From: Flavobacterium tiangeerense
Lineage (GTDB): Bacteria > Bacteroidota > Bacteroidia > Flavobacteriales > Flavobacteriaceae
NCBI RefSeq assembly: GCF_007830355.1
Contig: NZ_VLKO01000008.1
Span: 75,453-139,452 of the forward strand
Direction: 5' to 3'
Length of the DNA stretch: 64,000 bases
Below the pieces are notes generated by a model. That model searched no databases. It saw only the letters and a program-made list of their open reading frames with translations, and was not told where the DNA came from. A program made the position numbers and the translations under genes. Positions 16,500-26,338 of this stretch are shown piece after piece (the first letter of the stretch is position 1; each line of letters starts with the position of its first letter).

Positions 16500-17087
16500 T
16501 TATCTTCCCTTTTTTCCGAAAAATTTCATTCGGTACTCCTGAAAAGTTTTCCCTTCTAATATGTTTTTTAATTTCTTTTGAATCAATCGTTTTTTTAAAG
16601 ACGAAATTTTATCCGTAAATAAAACGCCTTCAATATGATCGTATTCATGTTGAATTACACGGGCTATGAGTCCGTCAAATACTTCAGTTTTCATTACAAA
16701 ATCTTCTTCGCAATACTCTAATATAATCGTTGGATTTCTGTAAACATCCTCTCTTACATCAGGAATACTTAAGCATCCTTCATTAAAACTCCATAATTCC
16801 CCCTCTTCTTTTACCATTCTAGCATTGATAAAAGTTTTTTTAAACCCTTTCAATTTATTTTGCTCAGTAGAATCTAGTTCATCGTCATCGCTAAAAGGAG
16901 TTGTGTCTATTACAAATATGCGTAAAGCAAGACCTACCTGAGGAGCTGCAAGACCCACACCATGAGCATTATACATGGTTTCATACATATTTGAAATGAT
17001 TTCCTTTAGATTAGGAAAATCTGCAGTAACAAGTTCTCCTGTTTTTCTTAAAACGGGATCGCCGTAAGCTATAATTGGTAAAATCAT
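16500..17087 (-). CDS. def: Peptide deformylase
   Basis: A 195-residue metallohydrolase that removes the formyl group from the initiator methionine of nascent proteins. All three motifs are present: HGVGLAAPQVG (about residues 43-53), EGCLSIPDV and the metal site QHEYDHIEG (about 140-148). The length is typical. It is divergent from the FUSC gene. A possible -7 element TATTTTTG lies at 17147..17154 on the minus strand. Confidence 0.96.
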   Translation of the reverse strand: MILPIIAYGDPVLRKTGELVTADFPNLKEIISNMYETMYNAHGVGLAAPQVGLALRIFVIDTTPFSDDDELDSTEQNKLKGFKKTFINARMVKEEGELWSFNEGCLSIPDVREDVYRNPTIILEYCEEDFVMKTEVFDGLIARVIQHEYDHIEGVLFTDKISSLKKRLIQKKLKNILEGKTFQEYRMKFFGKKGR

Positions 17088-17256
17088 TGTACAGTGTTAA
17101 AATTAGGAGCTAAAAAATATGGTATCCAGCTTTTTTATTCAGTTTGCAAAAATAGTAAAAAATAAACAATGAATATTATACTATCAATTTTTAAAATAAA
17201 TTAAATCTTTTAGACAGAAGTACGCTGTTTATAACGCTTATAACTTTTTCAAATCT

Positions 17257-17264
17257 TATCTTTG
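17257..17264 (+). promoter_or_regulatory. -7 element of the FUSC gene
   Basis: TATCTTTG matches the Bacteroidota -7 consensus and lies 15 bases before the ATG at 17280. No convincing -33 TTG was found. Confidence 0.5.
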
Positions 17265-17279
17265 TAACAACCTAAAGAT

Positions 17280-19493
17280 ATGCTTACACAGATTCAAAAA
17301 TTTATAGACACAGCTTCCTTTACAAACGCTCTTAAAGTTACTATTGCAGCAGTAATCCCTGTAGTTGTTTTCACTTATTTTGAGATGTTTAATATAGGTT
17401 TTGTACTTGCACTAGGAGCCATATTTGCATATCCTAGTGACATAGCAAGTAGCTTAAACCAAAAAATGTATGGCATAGTGCTTACAGCAATATCAACCTC
17501 TATTATTACACTTTTTGTCAATATATTTTTTCCTTATAAAGTCTTTTTCTACCCCATAATTACTTTATTAATTTTTTCTATTGCAATTGTATCTGTCTAT
17601 GGTCAAAGGGCTAGTATGTTATCTTTTTCTTGCTTGGTAGCTCTGGCATTAGCATTTTCTAATACAACATCGGGTTGGCCCATGTTTTTTCACGCGCTTT
17701 TAATTTTTGCTGGTGGGATTTTTTATTTGATAGTCTCTCTTGTGTTTCATTATCTAAAACCAAATAGGTATTTAGAACTGCAAATACAGGAATGTATGAA
17801 ACTTACCGCGAAATATTTAAAACTTAGGGGTGATTTGTGGTCCTTAAACGCAGATCGAAAAGCAATTACCGAAAAGCAGCTTCATTTACAGGTAGAACTC
17901 AATGTTATTCATCAGAATATAAGAGAAGTATTAATACCCAATCATAGCATTAATGGCTCCTCTGCTGCAAATAGAAAAATGCTTGTTGTCTTTATTTGCC
18001 TAGTTGAAATTCTTGAATTGGCTTTATCAACAGCATTTGATCATGAAAAACTACATGATAAATTTGATGATCATCCAAAAGTTTTAGCTACCTATCAAAA
18101 ATTGGCTTACCATTTGGCGTCAAGCCTAAAGAATTTTTCAAAAAGTATTAAAAAAGGAAAAACACAACTCGATAAACTTTCCTTTTGGGAAGACATAAAT
18201 GCCTTGCAAATTGTTATCACTCAATACGAGATAACACTTGGTAAACAACAAGCAGCCGAAGGAGTTTTTATGTTAACCACCATGTTACAGTATGCTGACA
18301 AACAAGTTGATAAAATCAAGACTATTGAACATGCTTTTACAAGAGATTATAACACACTTGAATACAAAGGTCTTGACAAGGATATAGAGAAATTTTTAAC
18401 CCCACAACATTACCCATGGACAACATTAATAGAAAACCTCAGTTTTTCATCCTCCATTTTTAGACATTCATTACGAATAACAGCTACCTTAATAATAGGA
18501 TTAGCACTAGGAAACTACTTCCCTTTTCAAAACGCTTACTGGATTTTGTTAACCATTATTGTGATTATGAAACCCGGATATGGTTTAACTAAAGAACGCA
18601 CGTTTCAACGAATAACCGGAACTATCCTTGGTGGAATTATTGCTTTTGGAATCCTATATTTTATTAAAGATAATTTTATAATTAGCATGTTTTCTGTACT
18701 ATGTATGCTGCTTGGGTTTGCATTTTCACAAACTAATTATAAAATCGGGGCAACATTTGTAACCATGTATGTGGTTTTTATTTACGGAATTCTAACTCCA
18801 AACGTGAATGAACTTGTACAGTATAGAATTGTAGATACTCTTGTAGGAGCTTTACTAGCAGCTGTGGCCAATTATTTTTTATGGCCTACTTGGGAATTTT
18901 TAAGTGCTCCCGAAACGATTAAAAAGGCAGTACTTGCCAACCAAAATTATTTAAAAGAAATTTCTACCTATTACAATAACAAAGGTACGCTATCCATTTC
19001 CTATAAACTAGCTCGAAAAAATGCATTTATAGAAATAGGCAATCTAATGGCTTCTTATCAAAGAATGGTTCAAGAACCCAAAACAAAACAATTACATCTT
19101 GAACAAGTGTATGAATTAGCCGTTTTAAACCACTCTTTACTTTCCTCGATAGCCTCATTAGGTACTTATATTCAATCCCACAAAACTACCGCAGCATCAG
19201 AATCATTTAATGCGGTGGTAAACACAGGAATTCTAAATTTAGAAAATGCTATCGAAACTTTGAATGATAAAAATTCAGGAACCTTACCCGCATCTGTAAA
19301 CGAATTAAAACTACGATTCACAGAACTAAAAAACATTCAACAAAGAGAAATCAGCATACATAAAAGCAGTATTGAAACTGATTTTGATTCGGTTATGCAA
19401 GAGGCACAACTGGTTATAGAACAACTCATGTGGTTAATAAATTTATCTGAAAAAATAGTTCAAACCACACAAACATTAAAGAGTATTAGCTAA
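17280..19493 (+). CDS. FUSC-family (YccS/YhfK-like) membrane protein
   Basis: A 737-residue protein with the two-half plan of the fusaric acid resistance/aromatic acid exporter family: an N-terminal cluster of about six membrane helices (residues 10-160), a cytoplasmic helical domain (about 170-380), a second helix cluster (about 395-545, including QNAYWILLTIIVIMKPGYG, a typical FUSC segment) and a C-terminal helical domain. The substrate is unknown. It stands alone between def (divergent) and mqo (convergent) and has a strong terminator. Confidence 0.87.
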   Translation: MLTQIQKFIDTASFTNALKVTIAAVIPVVVFTYFEMFNIGFVLALGAIFAYPSDIASSLNQKMYGIVLTAISTSIITLFVNIFFPYKVFFYPIITLLIFSIAIVSVYGQRASMLSFSCLVALALAFSNTTSGWPMFFHALLIFAGGIFYLIVSLVFHYLKPNRYLELQIQECMKLTAKYLKLRGDLWSLNADRKAITEKQLHLQVELNVIHQNIREVLIPNHSINGSSAANRKMLVVFICLVEILELALSTAFDHEKLHDKFDDHPKVLATYQKLAYHLASSLKNFSKSIKKGKTQLDKLSFWEDINALQIVITQYEITLGKQQAAEGVFMLTTMLQYADKQVDKIKTIEHAFTRDYNTLEYKGLDKDIEKFLTPQHYPWTTLIENLSFSSSIFRHSLRITATLIIGLALGNYFPFQNAYWILLTIIVIMKPGYGLTKERTFQRITGTILGGIIAFGILYFIKDNFIISMFSVLCMLLGFAFSQTNYKIGATFVTMYVVFIYGILTPNVNELVQYRIVDTLVGALLAAVANYFLWPTWEFLSAPETIKKAVLANQNYLKEISTYYNNKGTLSISYKLARKNAFIEIGNLMASYQRMVQEPKTKQLHLEQVYELAVLNHSLLSSIASLGTYIQSHKTTAASESFNAVVNTGILNLENAIETLNDKNSGTLPASVNELKLRFTELKNIQQREISIHKSSIETDFDSVMQEAQLVIEQLMWLINLSEKIVQTTQTLKSIS

Positions 19494-19530
19494 AAAAACG
19501 CTAGAACATAATATGGACTAGCGTTTTTTT
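19492..19530 (+). terminator. Terminator between FUSC gene and mqo
   Basis: AAAACGCTAG pairs with CTAGCGTTTT across a 13-base loop, with A runs on the left and T runs on the right, so it can work in both directions for the convergent FUSC and mqo genes. Confidence 0.85.
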
Positions 19531-19552
19531 GTAAATATGAATTGCCTAAATA

Positions 19553-21046
19553 TTAGTTTAATTTCAATACTTTGGCCGTATTTTCACGAACTTCTTTGAG
19601 TAGTTCTGGATTTTCATTTAATTTTTTTCCAAATGACGGCACCATAACCTTAAGTTTATCTTGCCATTCTTCAGTTTGATATTCGTCTACAAAACACCTA
19701 CTAATCAAGTCAATCATAATAGATACAGCAGTAGATGCCCCTGGCGAAGCCCCTAATAATACCGATAATGTTCCATCTGCAGTTGTAATTACTTCGGTAC
19801 CAAATTCAAGTATTCCACCTTCCTTCTCGTCTTTTTTAATAACTTGAACACGCTGACCTGCACGTTCTAGTACCCAATCTTTGGATCGTGCACCTGGCAC
19901 ATACTCTCGTAATGCATTGATTCTGTCTTTTTGAGATTGACGCACTTGTTCTATCAGATACTTAGTAAGCGGTATATTTTTGATACCCGCTGCAATCATA
20001 GGTATAATATTATCTGTCTTTATAGACAAAGGCAAATCAGAATAAGAACCATTTTTTAAAAACCGAGTTGAGAAACCTGCGAATGGTCCGAAAAGCAATT
20101 GTTTTTCGCCATTAATAACTCTTGAATCAATATGTGGTACAGACATAGGCGGAGCGCCCACGCTAGCTTTACCGTATACTTTAGCTTGATGCTTTGCAAT
20201 CACATCAGGATTAGTACATTTTAGCCATTGACCACTTACCGGGAATCCTCCATATCCTTTTCCTTCTGGAACATCAGCTTTTTCAAGTAAAGGCAAAGAA
20301 CCTCCACCAGCTCCAATAAAAACAAACTTAGTATACGCTTTACGTATTTGGCCGTTAGCCAAATCCTTTATTTTAATTCTCCAAGATTTATCCTCTCTCT
20401 GTCTTAGCTTTAGAACTTCATGATTAAAATGAATCGTAACACCATCTAGACTAGTAAGGTAATTAAAAATACTTCGAGTTAACTCTCCAAAATTCACATC
20501 AGTACCAATTGCCATTGTAGTAGCTGCAACTTTATCGGTCTCGTTTCTACCCTCCATTACTAGAGGCATCCATTTCTTTAATTCAGAAAAATCTTCGCTA
20601 AAAATCATTTCCTTGAAAAGAGGATTGGCTTGCAAGGCTTCAAATCTTTTTTTAAGGTATTCTATATTTTTTTCGCCCCAAACAAAACTTAGATGGGGAA
20701 TGCTTTTAATAAATTTTTCAGGAGAGGGAACTTTATTTTCTTGAACTAAATAAGCCCAAAATTGTCTTGAAACTTCAAAAGATTCAGCAATACTTATCGC
20801 TTTATTTGGATTTATACTTCCATCTTCGCCTTCTGGAGTGTAATTTAGCTCACAAAAAGCGGAGTGACCAGTTCCTGCATTATTCCATGCATCAGAACTT
20901 TCGGCAGCTGCCATATCTAATCGTTCGTATATTTCAATTGTAATATCAGGCTGCAACTCTTTTAAAATTAAACCTAGAGTGGCGCTCATAATTCCAGCTC
21001 CTATTAGAACTACTTCACTGTGGGTACGTATCGTTGTATCAGGCAT
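19553..21046 (-). CDS. mqo: Malate:quinone oxidoreductase
   Basis: A 497-residue FAD enzyme that oxidises malate to oxaloacetate and passes electrons to the quinone pool at the inner membrane. The dinucleotide-binding motif is at the N-terminus (VVLIGAGIMSATLG, residues 12-25), with family segments such as SSDAWNNAGTGHSAFCELNYTP and GASPGAST. The length is usual. It takes part in the TCA cycle. A -7 element TATCTTTG lies at 21064..21071 on the minus strand, 18 bases upstream of the start. Confidence 0.95.
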   Translation of the reverse strand: MPDTTIRTHSEVVLIGAGIMSATLGLILKELQPDITIEIYERLDMAAAESSDAWNNAGTGHSAFCELNYTPEGEDGSINPNKAISIAESFEVSRQFWAYLVQENKVPSPEKFIKSIPHLSFVWGEKNIEYLKKRFEALQANPLFKEMIFSEDFSELKKWMPLVMEGRNETDKVAATTMAIGTDVNFGELTRSIFNYLTSLDGVTIHFNHEVLKLRQREDKSWRIKIKDLANGQIRKAYTKFVFIGAGGGSLPLLEKADVPEGKGYGGFPVSGQWLKCTNPDVIAKHQAKVYGKASVGAPPMSVPHIDSRVINGEKQLLFGPFAGFSTRFLKNGSYSDLPLSIKTDNIIPMIAAGIKNIPLTKYLIEQVRQSQKDRINALREYVPGARSKDWVLERAGQRVQVIKKDEKEGGILEFGTEVITTADGTLSVLLGASPGASTAVSIMIDLISRCFVDEYQTEEWQDKLKVMVPSFGKKLNENPELLKEVRENTAKVLKLN

Positions 21047-21063
21047 AATAAGATTTTAAAATG

Positions 21064-21071
21064 CAAAGATA
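21064..21071 (-). promoter_or_regulatory. -7 element of mqo
   Basis: TATCTTTG on the minus strand is an exact match to TAnnTTTG and is well placed relative to the mqo ATG at 21046. No good -33 element was seen. Confidence 0.5.
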
Positions 21072-21164
21072 AATTATTAAATTCCAAAAAAAAGTATAAA
21101 ACTGAACCAAAAAGTTACATTTTTCAAAGATTTTTTTCAAAAAGTCAACATATTCTCTTGAACC

Positions 21165-21581
21165 TTAAAAAGATTTTCTATTTAAGTAATCTTGCAACAT
21201 TATAGTTGCTGCAATTTCATCAATAAGTGCTTTATTTTGACGCTGTTTTTTGCTCATTCCGTTGTCAATCATGGACTGAAAAGCCATTTTGGATGTAAAT
21301 CGTTCGTCTACGCGAATGACTTTCATATCCGGAAAATGATTGGTAAAATGAGTCACAAATCCTTTGACAATGGAAGTACTTTCAGAGGGTAGTCCATTCA
21401 TTTGTTTAGGCTCTCCTATTAGAACGGCTTCTACTTTTTCTTTAGCAAAATAATCTTTTAAAAAAGCGATTGCAGTACTAGAAGCGACTGTTGTCAGACC
21501 TGATGCTATAATTTGCATTTCATCAGTAACTGCAATTCCTGTTCTTTTTTGTCCGTAATCAATAGCGAGTATTCTTGGCAT
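21165..21581 (-). CDS. ruvX: Putative pre-16S rRNA nuclease RuvX/YqgF
   Basis: A 138-residue RNase H-fold protein (YqgF/RuvX) that processes the 5' end of 16S rRNA precursors. Motifs include LAIDYGQKRTGIAVTD at the N-terminus (catalytic Asp in IDYG), the central VIGEP segment and RVDERFTS, followed by LIDEIAATIMLQDYL at the end. The start MPRILAIDYG is preferred to an ATG five codons upstream because family members begin there. Single gene. Confidence 0.93.
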   Translation of the reverse strand: MPRILAIDYGQKRTGIAVTDEMQIIASGLTTVASSTAIAFLKDYFAKEKVEAVLIGEPKQMNGLPSESTSIVKGFVTHFTNHFPDMKVIRVDERFTSKMAFQSMIDNGMSKKQRQNKALIDEIAATIMLQDYLNRKSF

Positions 21582-21751
21582 TATATTTTTTTTCAAAGGT
21601 ACGAATTTTGAATATCATACTTAAAAAACAGTTGTTATAACTAAAATTGAGATCCAAAACACCATTAAAAACTAACTTCACAAAAAAAATATCATGAAAT
21701 AATACCCCAAATTAAAGTTAGATCTGTAACATTTTAGTCTGTTTTTAACTG

Positions 21752-21781
21752 TTTTGCTTTAGGCTAAAAATCCTATCTTTG
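21752..21781 (+). promoter_or_regulatory. Promoter of dapD
   Basis: TTTTG at 21752..21756 and TATCTTTG at 21774..21781 are separated by 17 bases, close to the Bacteroidota consensus TTTG-N17..23-TAnnTTTG, ending 18 bases before the dapD ATG. It is the cleanest constitutive promoter in the window. Confidence 0.65.
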
Positions 21782-21799
21782 CCAAAAAATCATTAAAAG

Positions 21800-22615
21800 A
21801 TGAATCCATTACAAACAATTATAGAGCAAGCTTGGGAAAATCGTGCCTTGTTACAAGAAACCCCAACAACAGATGCTATTAGAGAAGTTATAGAACTTTT
21901 AGACTCAGGGAAATTACGTGTTGCAGAACCTATTGCTGAAGGATGGCAAGTAAACGAATGGGTAAAAAAAGCAGTGGTAATGTATTTCCCTATTCAAAAA
22001 ATGGAAACTTGGGAATCTGGAATTTTTGAGTACCACGATAAAATGCTATTAAAAAGAAACTATGCCGAAAAAGGAATTCGTGTAGTACCAAATGCTGTAG
22101 CGCGTTATGGAGCTTACATTTCAAGCGGTGTAATTTTGATGCCTAGTTATGTGAATATTGGCGCTTATGTTGACGAGGGAACTATGGTAGATACCTGGGC
22201 TACAGTAGGAAGTTGTGCACAAATTGGTAAAAACGTTCACTTAAGTGGTGGTGTAGGAATAGGTGGTGTACTTGAGCCATTACAAGCAGCTCCAGTAATC
22301 ATAGAAGATGGGGCTTTTATTGGCTCTCGTTGTATTGTAGTTGAGGGTGTGCATGTTGGGAAAGAAGCCGTTCTTGGTGCTAATGTGTGCCTAACCGCAT
22401 CTACAAAAATTATTGATGTTACCGGAGAAACTCCAGTTGAAATGAAAGGATACGTTCCAGCTCGTTCTGTAGTAATTCCAGGAAGTTATACAAAATCATT
22501 TCCTGCAGGTGATTTTCAAGTGCCTTGTGCCCTAATTATTGGAACCCGCAAACCATCAACAGATTTAAAAACATCATTAAATAATGCTTTACGTGAATAT
22601 GACGTAGCAGTTTAA
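21800..22615 (+). CDS. dapD: Tetrahydrodipicolinate N-succinyltransferase
   Basis: A 271-residue left-handed beta-helix acyltransferase of the lysine/diaminopimelate pathway that transfers succinyl from succinyl-CoA to tetrahydrodipicolinate. The hexapeptide repeats run from about residue 105 to 220 (for example [20 protein letters not shown]), after a helical N-terminal domain. The length and the segment [20 protein letters not shown] are typical. It is followed after 11 bases by a glycosyltransferase gene, which may be co-transcribed. Confidence 0.95.
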   Translation: MNPLQTIIEQAWENRALLQETPTTDAIREVIELLDSGKLRVAEPIAEGWQVNEWVKKAVVMYFPIQKMETWESGIFEYHDKMLLKRNYAEKGIRVVPNAVARYGAYISSGVILMPSYVNIGAYVDEGTMVDTWATVGSCAQIGKNVHLSGGVGIGGVLEPLQAAPVIIEDGAFIGSRCIVVEGVHVGKEAVLGANVCLTASTKIIDVTGETPVEMKGYVPARSVVIPGSYTKSFPAGDFQVPCALIIGTRKPSTDLKTSLNNALREYDVAV

Positions 22616-22626
22616 ATAAGTATCAG

Positions 22627-23748
22627 ATGAATATTGGCTTTGAAGCAAAAAGAATCTTTCATAACAAAACAGGACTTGGTAACTATAGTCGTGATTTGAT
22701 ACGCTTACTAAGCCAATATTATCCTGATAATACCTATAACTTGTACAATCCAAAAAAGGCAACAAAAACATTATTTGAAACTAATAACATCAATGTTGTA
22801 GAGAAAAAACCTCAGTCTCCTTTTTACCAAAAATTTTATAATTTATGGAGACAAAAAGGAGTTGTAAAGGATTTAACAAAAGATGGCATTACGATTTTTC
22901 ATGGTTTATCTGGTGAAATCCCGTCTGGACTAAACTACGCTAATATAAAAAGTGTGGTTACCATTCACGATCTTATTTTTGTAAAATTTCCAAATTTATA
23001 TTCCTTTTTTGATCGCAAAATTCACTTTTATAAATTCAACAAAGCTGCGCATCAAGCAGATGTGGTTATAGCAATTAGTGAACAAACAAAAGATGATATT
23101 GTTGAGTTTTTAAAAATTGATGCTTCAAAAATAAAAGTAATTTATCAAGGATGCCACGCTGTTTTCAAAAAAGAATTCACTGAGAGCGATAAAAAAAAGG
23201 TTGTATCAAAATACAATCTGCCAAAAGAATTTATTCTCAACGTGGGTACTATTGAAACTAGAAAAAATATTTTACTAGCTGTTAAAACACTCCATAATAT
23301 AAATACTTGTTTAGTAATTGTAGGTAAAGAGACCGATTATGCCATTGAAGTAAAAAGCTACATCAAGAAACACAATTTAGAACAAAAAGTAATCTTCTTA
23401 AAAGGACTAACTCTTGAAGAGCTGGCTATTCTATATCAACAAGCTAAGATTTTTGTTTATCCATCTCTATATGAAGGCTTTGGAATCCCTATTATTGAAG
23501 CATTATATTCAAAAACTCCAGTAATTACAACTCAAGGTGGGGTTTTCCCAGAAGCAGGCGGACCCAATTCAGTCTATATTGACCCTACAAATGCAATAGA
23601 TCTTGAAAATGCCATTCAAAAATTATTGGTAGACAAAGAGCATCGTAACAATATGATAGAAAAAGGTTTTGAATTTGTGCAAAAATTTAATGATGAAAAT
23701 ATAGCTCGTCAAGTTATGAACGTATACCAGGAGCTGGAGAGTGAATAG
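22627..23748 (+). CDS. Glycosyltransferase family 4 (GT-B fold)
   Basis: A 373-residue cytoplasmic or membrane-associated sugar transferase. The N-terminal half has the GT4 start (MNIGFEAKRIFHNKTGLGNYS, donor/acceptor loop), and the C-terminal half has the nucleotide-sugar site YPSLYEGFGIPIIEAL with the E-x7-E pattern. It probably adds a sugar to a surface polysaccharide or LPS, as the following genes suggest. Its last 35 bases overlap the convergent glycosyltransferase gene. The donor sugar is unknown. Confidence 0.9.
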   Translation: MNIGFEAKRIFHNKTGLGNYSRDLIRLLSQYYPDNTYNLYNPKKATKTLFETNNINVVEKKPQSPFYQKFYNLWRQKGVVKDLTKDGITIFHGLSGEIPSGLNYANIKSVVTIHDLIFVKFPNLYSFFDRKIHFYKFNKAAHQADVVIAISEQTKDDIVEFLKIDASKIKVIYQGCHAVFKKEFTESDKKKVVSKYNLPKEFILNVGTIETRKNILLAVKTLHNINTCLVIVGKETDYAIEVKSYIKKHNLEQKVIFLKGLTLEELAILYQQAKIFVYPSLYEGFGIPIIEALYSKTPVITTQGGVFPEAGGPNSVYIDPTNAIDLENAIQKLLVDKEHRNNMIEKGFEFVQKFNDENIARQVMNVYQELESE

Positions 23749-24493
23749 ATTTACGTTGTAATTCCCACAGTTTTACATATTTTAAAAAACTTCCAATTGC
23801 TGAAAACATACTCCATACGAATCCTTGGTAACCGTTTAAAAAATTTCTGTTAAATAAATATACTTTAATAAATTCAAGAGGGAATTTGAAAAGTAGTTTG
23901 ATAAAATATGTTCTTTTACCTTTTTCAAACATAAACTCTCCACTTAACAAAGCATAATTCACACATTTACTGATTCCTTTTGTCACATCTTCACTAGTGT
24001 AATGCAGCATTTCATTTTCATAACTCCTTGTTTTTCCTTGTGCTATAACAGTTTCATGTACTTTATTTTCAATAAAAAAACCGTTTTTTTTATTAAATAA
24101 GCGAAGTACAGGACGTTTATTTTCAGTTCCAAACTTAAAAACTTTACCCAAAAAAACATGTGTTCTAGGTATTGTATACCCAACAAATTCAGAAGTAAAA
24201 ACCGTATTTTGAATTTCGTTTACAAGTGAATCTGAGAGAACCTCATCAGCATCAATAGATAACACCCAATCGTTTTTGGTTTGTGACAATGCAAATTGTT
24301 TTTGTTTACCAAAGTTCTCAAACTTATGAAAAATGATTTTTGCTTTGTACAACAACCCTATTTGAACAGTTTCATCGCTACTTCCTGAGTCTACTATTAT
24401 AATTTCATCAGCCCAAAACAACTTTTCTAAACACCTTGCAATGTTTTGATTCTCGTTAAGAGTAATGATAAAAACAGATATCTTTTGGTTCAT
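23714..24493 (-). CDS. Glycosyltransferase family 2, WaaE/KdtX-like
   Basis: A 259-residue GT-A transferase. It starts with ISVFIITLNENQNIARCL and has the donor-binding acidic motifs IIIVDSGSSDET and LSIDADEVLS, as in the LPS core glucosyltransferase group WaaE/KdtX. Hydrophobic stretches near the C-terminus may sit on the membrane. Downstream of a Kdo-kinase-like gene in the same direction (28 bases apart), supporting an LPS core role. The exact linkage is unknown. Confidence 0.87.
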   Translation of the reverse strand: MNQKISVFIITLNENQNIARCLEKLFWADEIIIVDSGSSDETVQIGLLYKAKIIFHKFENFGKQKQFALSQTKNDWVLSIDADEVLSDSLVNEIQNTVFTSEFVGYTIPRTHVFLGKVFKFGTENKRPVLRLFNKKNGFFIENKVHETVIAQGKTRSYENEMLHYTSEDVTKGISKCVNYALLSGEFMFEKGKRTYFIKLLFKFPLEFIKVYLFNRNFLNGYQGFVWSMFSAIGSFLKYVKLWELQRKSIHSPAPGIRS

Positions 24494-24521
24494 TTGATAG
24501 CACTATAAAAGGAAAATAAAA

Positions 24522-25253
24522 TTATTTTTTCCAAAATTTGAGTCGCTTTTTTAAAGCTTGTTTTTTGTAAAAATGGGTGTAAAACTCTTTTGTGTATTGC
24601 ATCATTGTAGAAAATACCTTTTCTTCTGGCTGTCCATAAAGCTTGGCATATTCATTACTAATAACCTGAATCATTTTTTCATCTGGTGTAAGTTTATGCA
24701 TATTACGCATTCTTTTTTCAAATGACATTGTAGCATGAAACTTCATCCTATTTAAATCAACCAAATAAAAGTTATAATTGCCATCAGCATCAACTTTTAC
24801 AAGAGTATTTGCTTGTGAATGATCTAAAAATTCAATCCCTTCTTCATGCAATTTAAACGTAAACTGAGCAATACCTCGCAACATTTTATCTTTGTCTAAA
24901 TGAGGGAGATCATGAAAAATACTTTCAAAAGTAAAATCGTGATTTAAATGTTCGGATACATAATAACTATCTCGTAATAAAACACCTTTAAAATTTTCCT
25001 TGTAAGCAATAGGTTTTGGAGTACCAATGCCTTTCTTACTCAAAATAGAAGCATTTTCAAATGACCGTTTGGCCTTTGACTTTCGAAAATATTTATAAAT
25101 AAAACCATTTAAAATAATGGGGATTTTAAATGATTTAATGTTAATAATTTCTCCATTGTAGCTAAAAGTTTTTATCGTATTGCGTTTCCCACCAAAGAAA
25201 ATTGTTCCTGTTTGGGAAAAGTTTTTAATGATTGCTTGTAATTCTTCGTCCAT
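24522..25253 (-). CDS. LPS core heptose/Kdo kinase-like protein
   Basis: A 243-residue protein of the KdkA/WaaP-like or RIO-like kinase fold. The catalytic loop is FLDHSQANTLV (Asp-x4-Asn spacing as in kinases) and the metal-binding motif is LVDLNRMKF. Family members phosphorylate sugars of the LPS inner core. It is transcribed with the WaaE-like glycosyltransferase, which supports a role in inner-core LPS. The N-terminal nucleotide-binding loop is less clear. The substrate is inferred from context only. Confidence 0.8.
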   Translation of the reverse strand: MDEELQAIIKNFSQTGTIFFGGKRNTIKTFSYNGEIINIKSFKIPIILNGFIYKYFRKSKAKRSFENASILSKKGIGTPKPIAYKENFKGVLLRDSYYVSEHLNHDFTFESIFHDLPHLDKDKMLRGIAQFTFKLHEEGIEFLDHSQANTLVKVDADGNYNFYLVDLNRMKFHATMSFEKRMRNMHKLTPDEKMIQVISNEYAKLYGQPEEKVFSTMMQYTKEFYTHFYKKQALKKRLKFWKK

Positions 25254-25542
25254 TTGACAAATATATTAAACTGAAATGTATTACCGAATGTATAAATTAT
25301 TTTTCTTATTGAGTTCAAATGTTTTTGAACTCGAACTTAAATCAAGAAAACGCAGTACTTTCGTATATTAATAATGCTCAAGCAAGTTCAAATCTTATCT
25401 TAAAAGATCAATTCTATACAAAAAAGACATTCCAGAGAGATTTGATTATCTAAAAATTAAAATTACATTTGCTTTATTAACAATAAAAAGACACGTTACA
25501 ATAATGTAATTGATGGTGTTTTACTAGAGTTTAATTTAAAAT

Positions 25543-26334
25543 ATGCCACAACCTACAATCAGCTTAATTATTTCAACCTACAACTGGGAAAGCGCGCTTT
25601 ATTTATGTTTGTCAAGTGTATTATATCAAAAAGTACTCCCAAACGAAGTTATAATAGCTGATGATGGTTCCTGTGAACGAACTCGAGATGTTGTTGCCTT
25701 TTTCCAAAAAAAATTCCCTGTGCCATTACATCACGTTTGGCAGGAGGACAATGGTTTTCAATTGGCAAAAATTAGAAACAAAGCAATAAAGAAAGCACAG
25801 TTTGAATACGTCATTCAAGTTGATGGAGATCTTATTTTAGACAAAAATTTCATAAAAGATCATCTGAAATTTGCTAAGAAAGAACATTTTGTTAGAGGCA
25901 GCAGAACAAGAATGGGAATTAGTTTGTCTCAAAAACTATTAGAAACAAAATCAATACACTTTTCACTTTTTAATAGTGATATCAAAAATCGTTTTAACGG
26001 ATTTAGAAACTATTATATTGCTAAACTACTTGCAACACCTCAGCAAAATTCTAGAAAAATGCTGGGCTGCAATATGGCCTATTGGAGAGAAGATGCTTTA
26101 AAAATAAATGGTTATGAAAATAATCTTATCGGTTGGGGACATGAAGATGAAGAATTTGCAACTCGATTGATAAACAACTCGGTTTACAAAATTAAAATGA
26201 AACATTACGGTTTTGTTAACCATATCTATCATCCCGAACGCGCACGAGAAAATGAAGTTGGACATAATGATTTAATACAAGAAGTGATTTCAAGCAATAA
26301 AAAAAAAGCTACCAACGGAATTAACGAATTATAA
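25543..26334 (+). CDS. Glycosyltransferase family 2 (tandem paralogue A)
   Basis: A 263-residue GT-A enzyme. The N-terminal domain has ISLIISTYNWESALYLCL, ADDGS and the metal site QVDGDLIL. The C-terminal part has GWGHEDEEFATRL, the glyco_transf_7C (galactosyltransferase-type) motif with the GHEDEE acidic cluster. It is strongly similar throughout to the next gene, four bases downstream, indicating a tandem duplication. It probably acts in surface glycan synthesis. The 289 bases upstream hold no gene. Confidence 0.88.
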   Translation: MPQPTISLIISTYNWESALYLCLSSVLYQKVLPNEVIIADDGSCERTRDVVAFFQKKFPVPLHHVWQEDNGFQLAKIRNKAIKKAQFEYVIQVDGDLILDKNFIKDHLKFAKKEHFVRGSRTRMGISLSQKLLETKSIHFSLFNSDIKNRFNGFRNYYIAKLLATPQQNSRKMLGCNMAYWREDALKINGYENNLIGWGHEDEEFATRLINNSVYKIKMKHYGFVNHIYHPERARENEVGHNDLIQEVISSNKKKATNGINEL

Positions 26335-26338
26335 TAAA

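Noticed and set aside
21597..21799. Riboswitch in front of dapD
   Set aside because: A lysine or similar riboswitch was considered, but the promoter sits only 18 bases before the ATG, leaving no room for a leader RNA.
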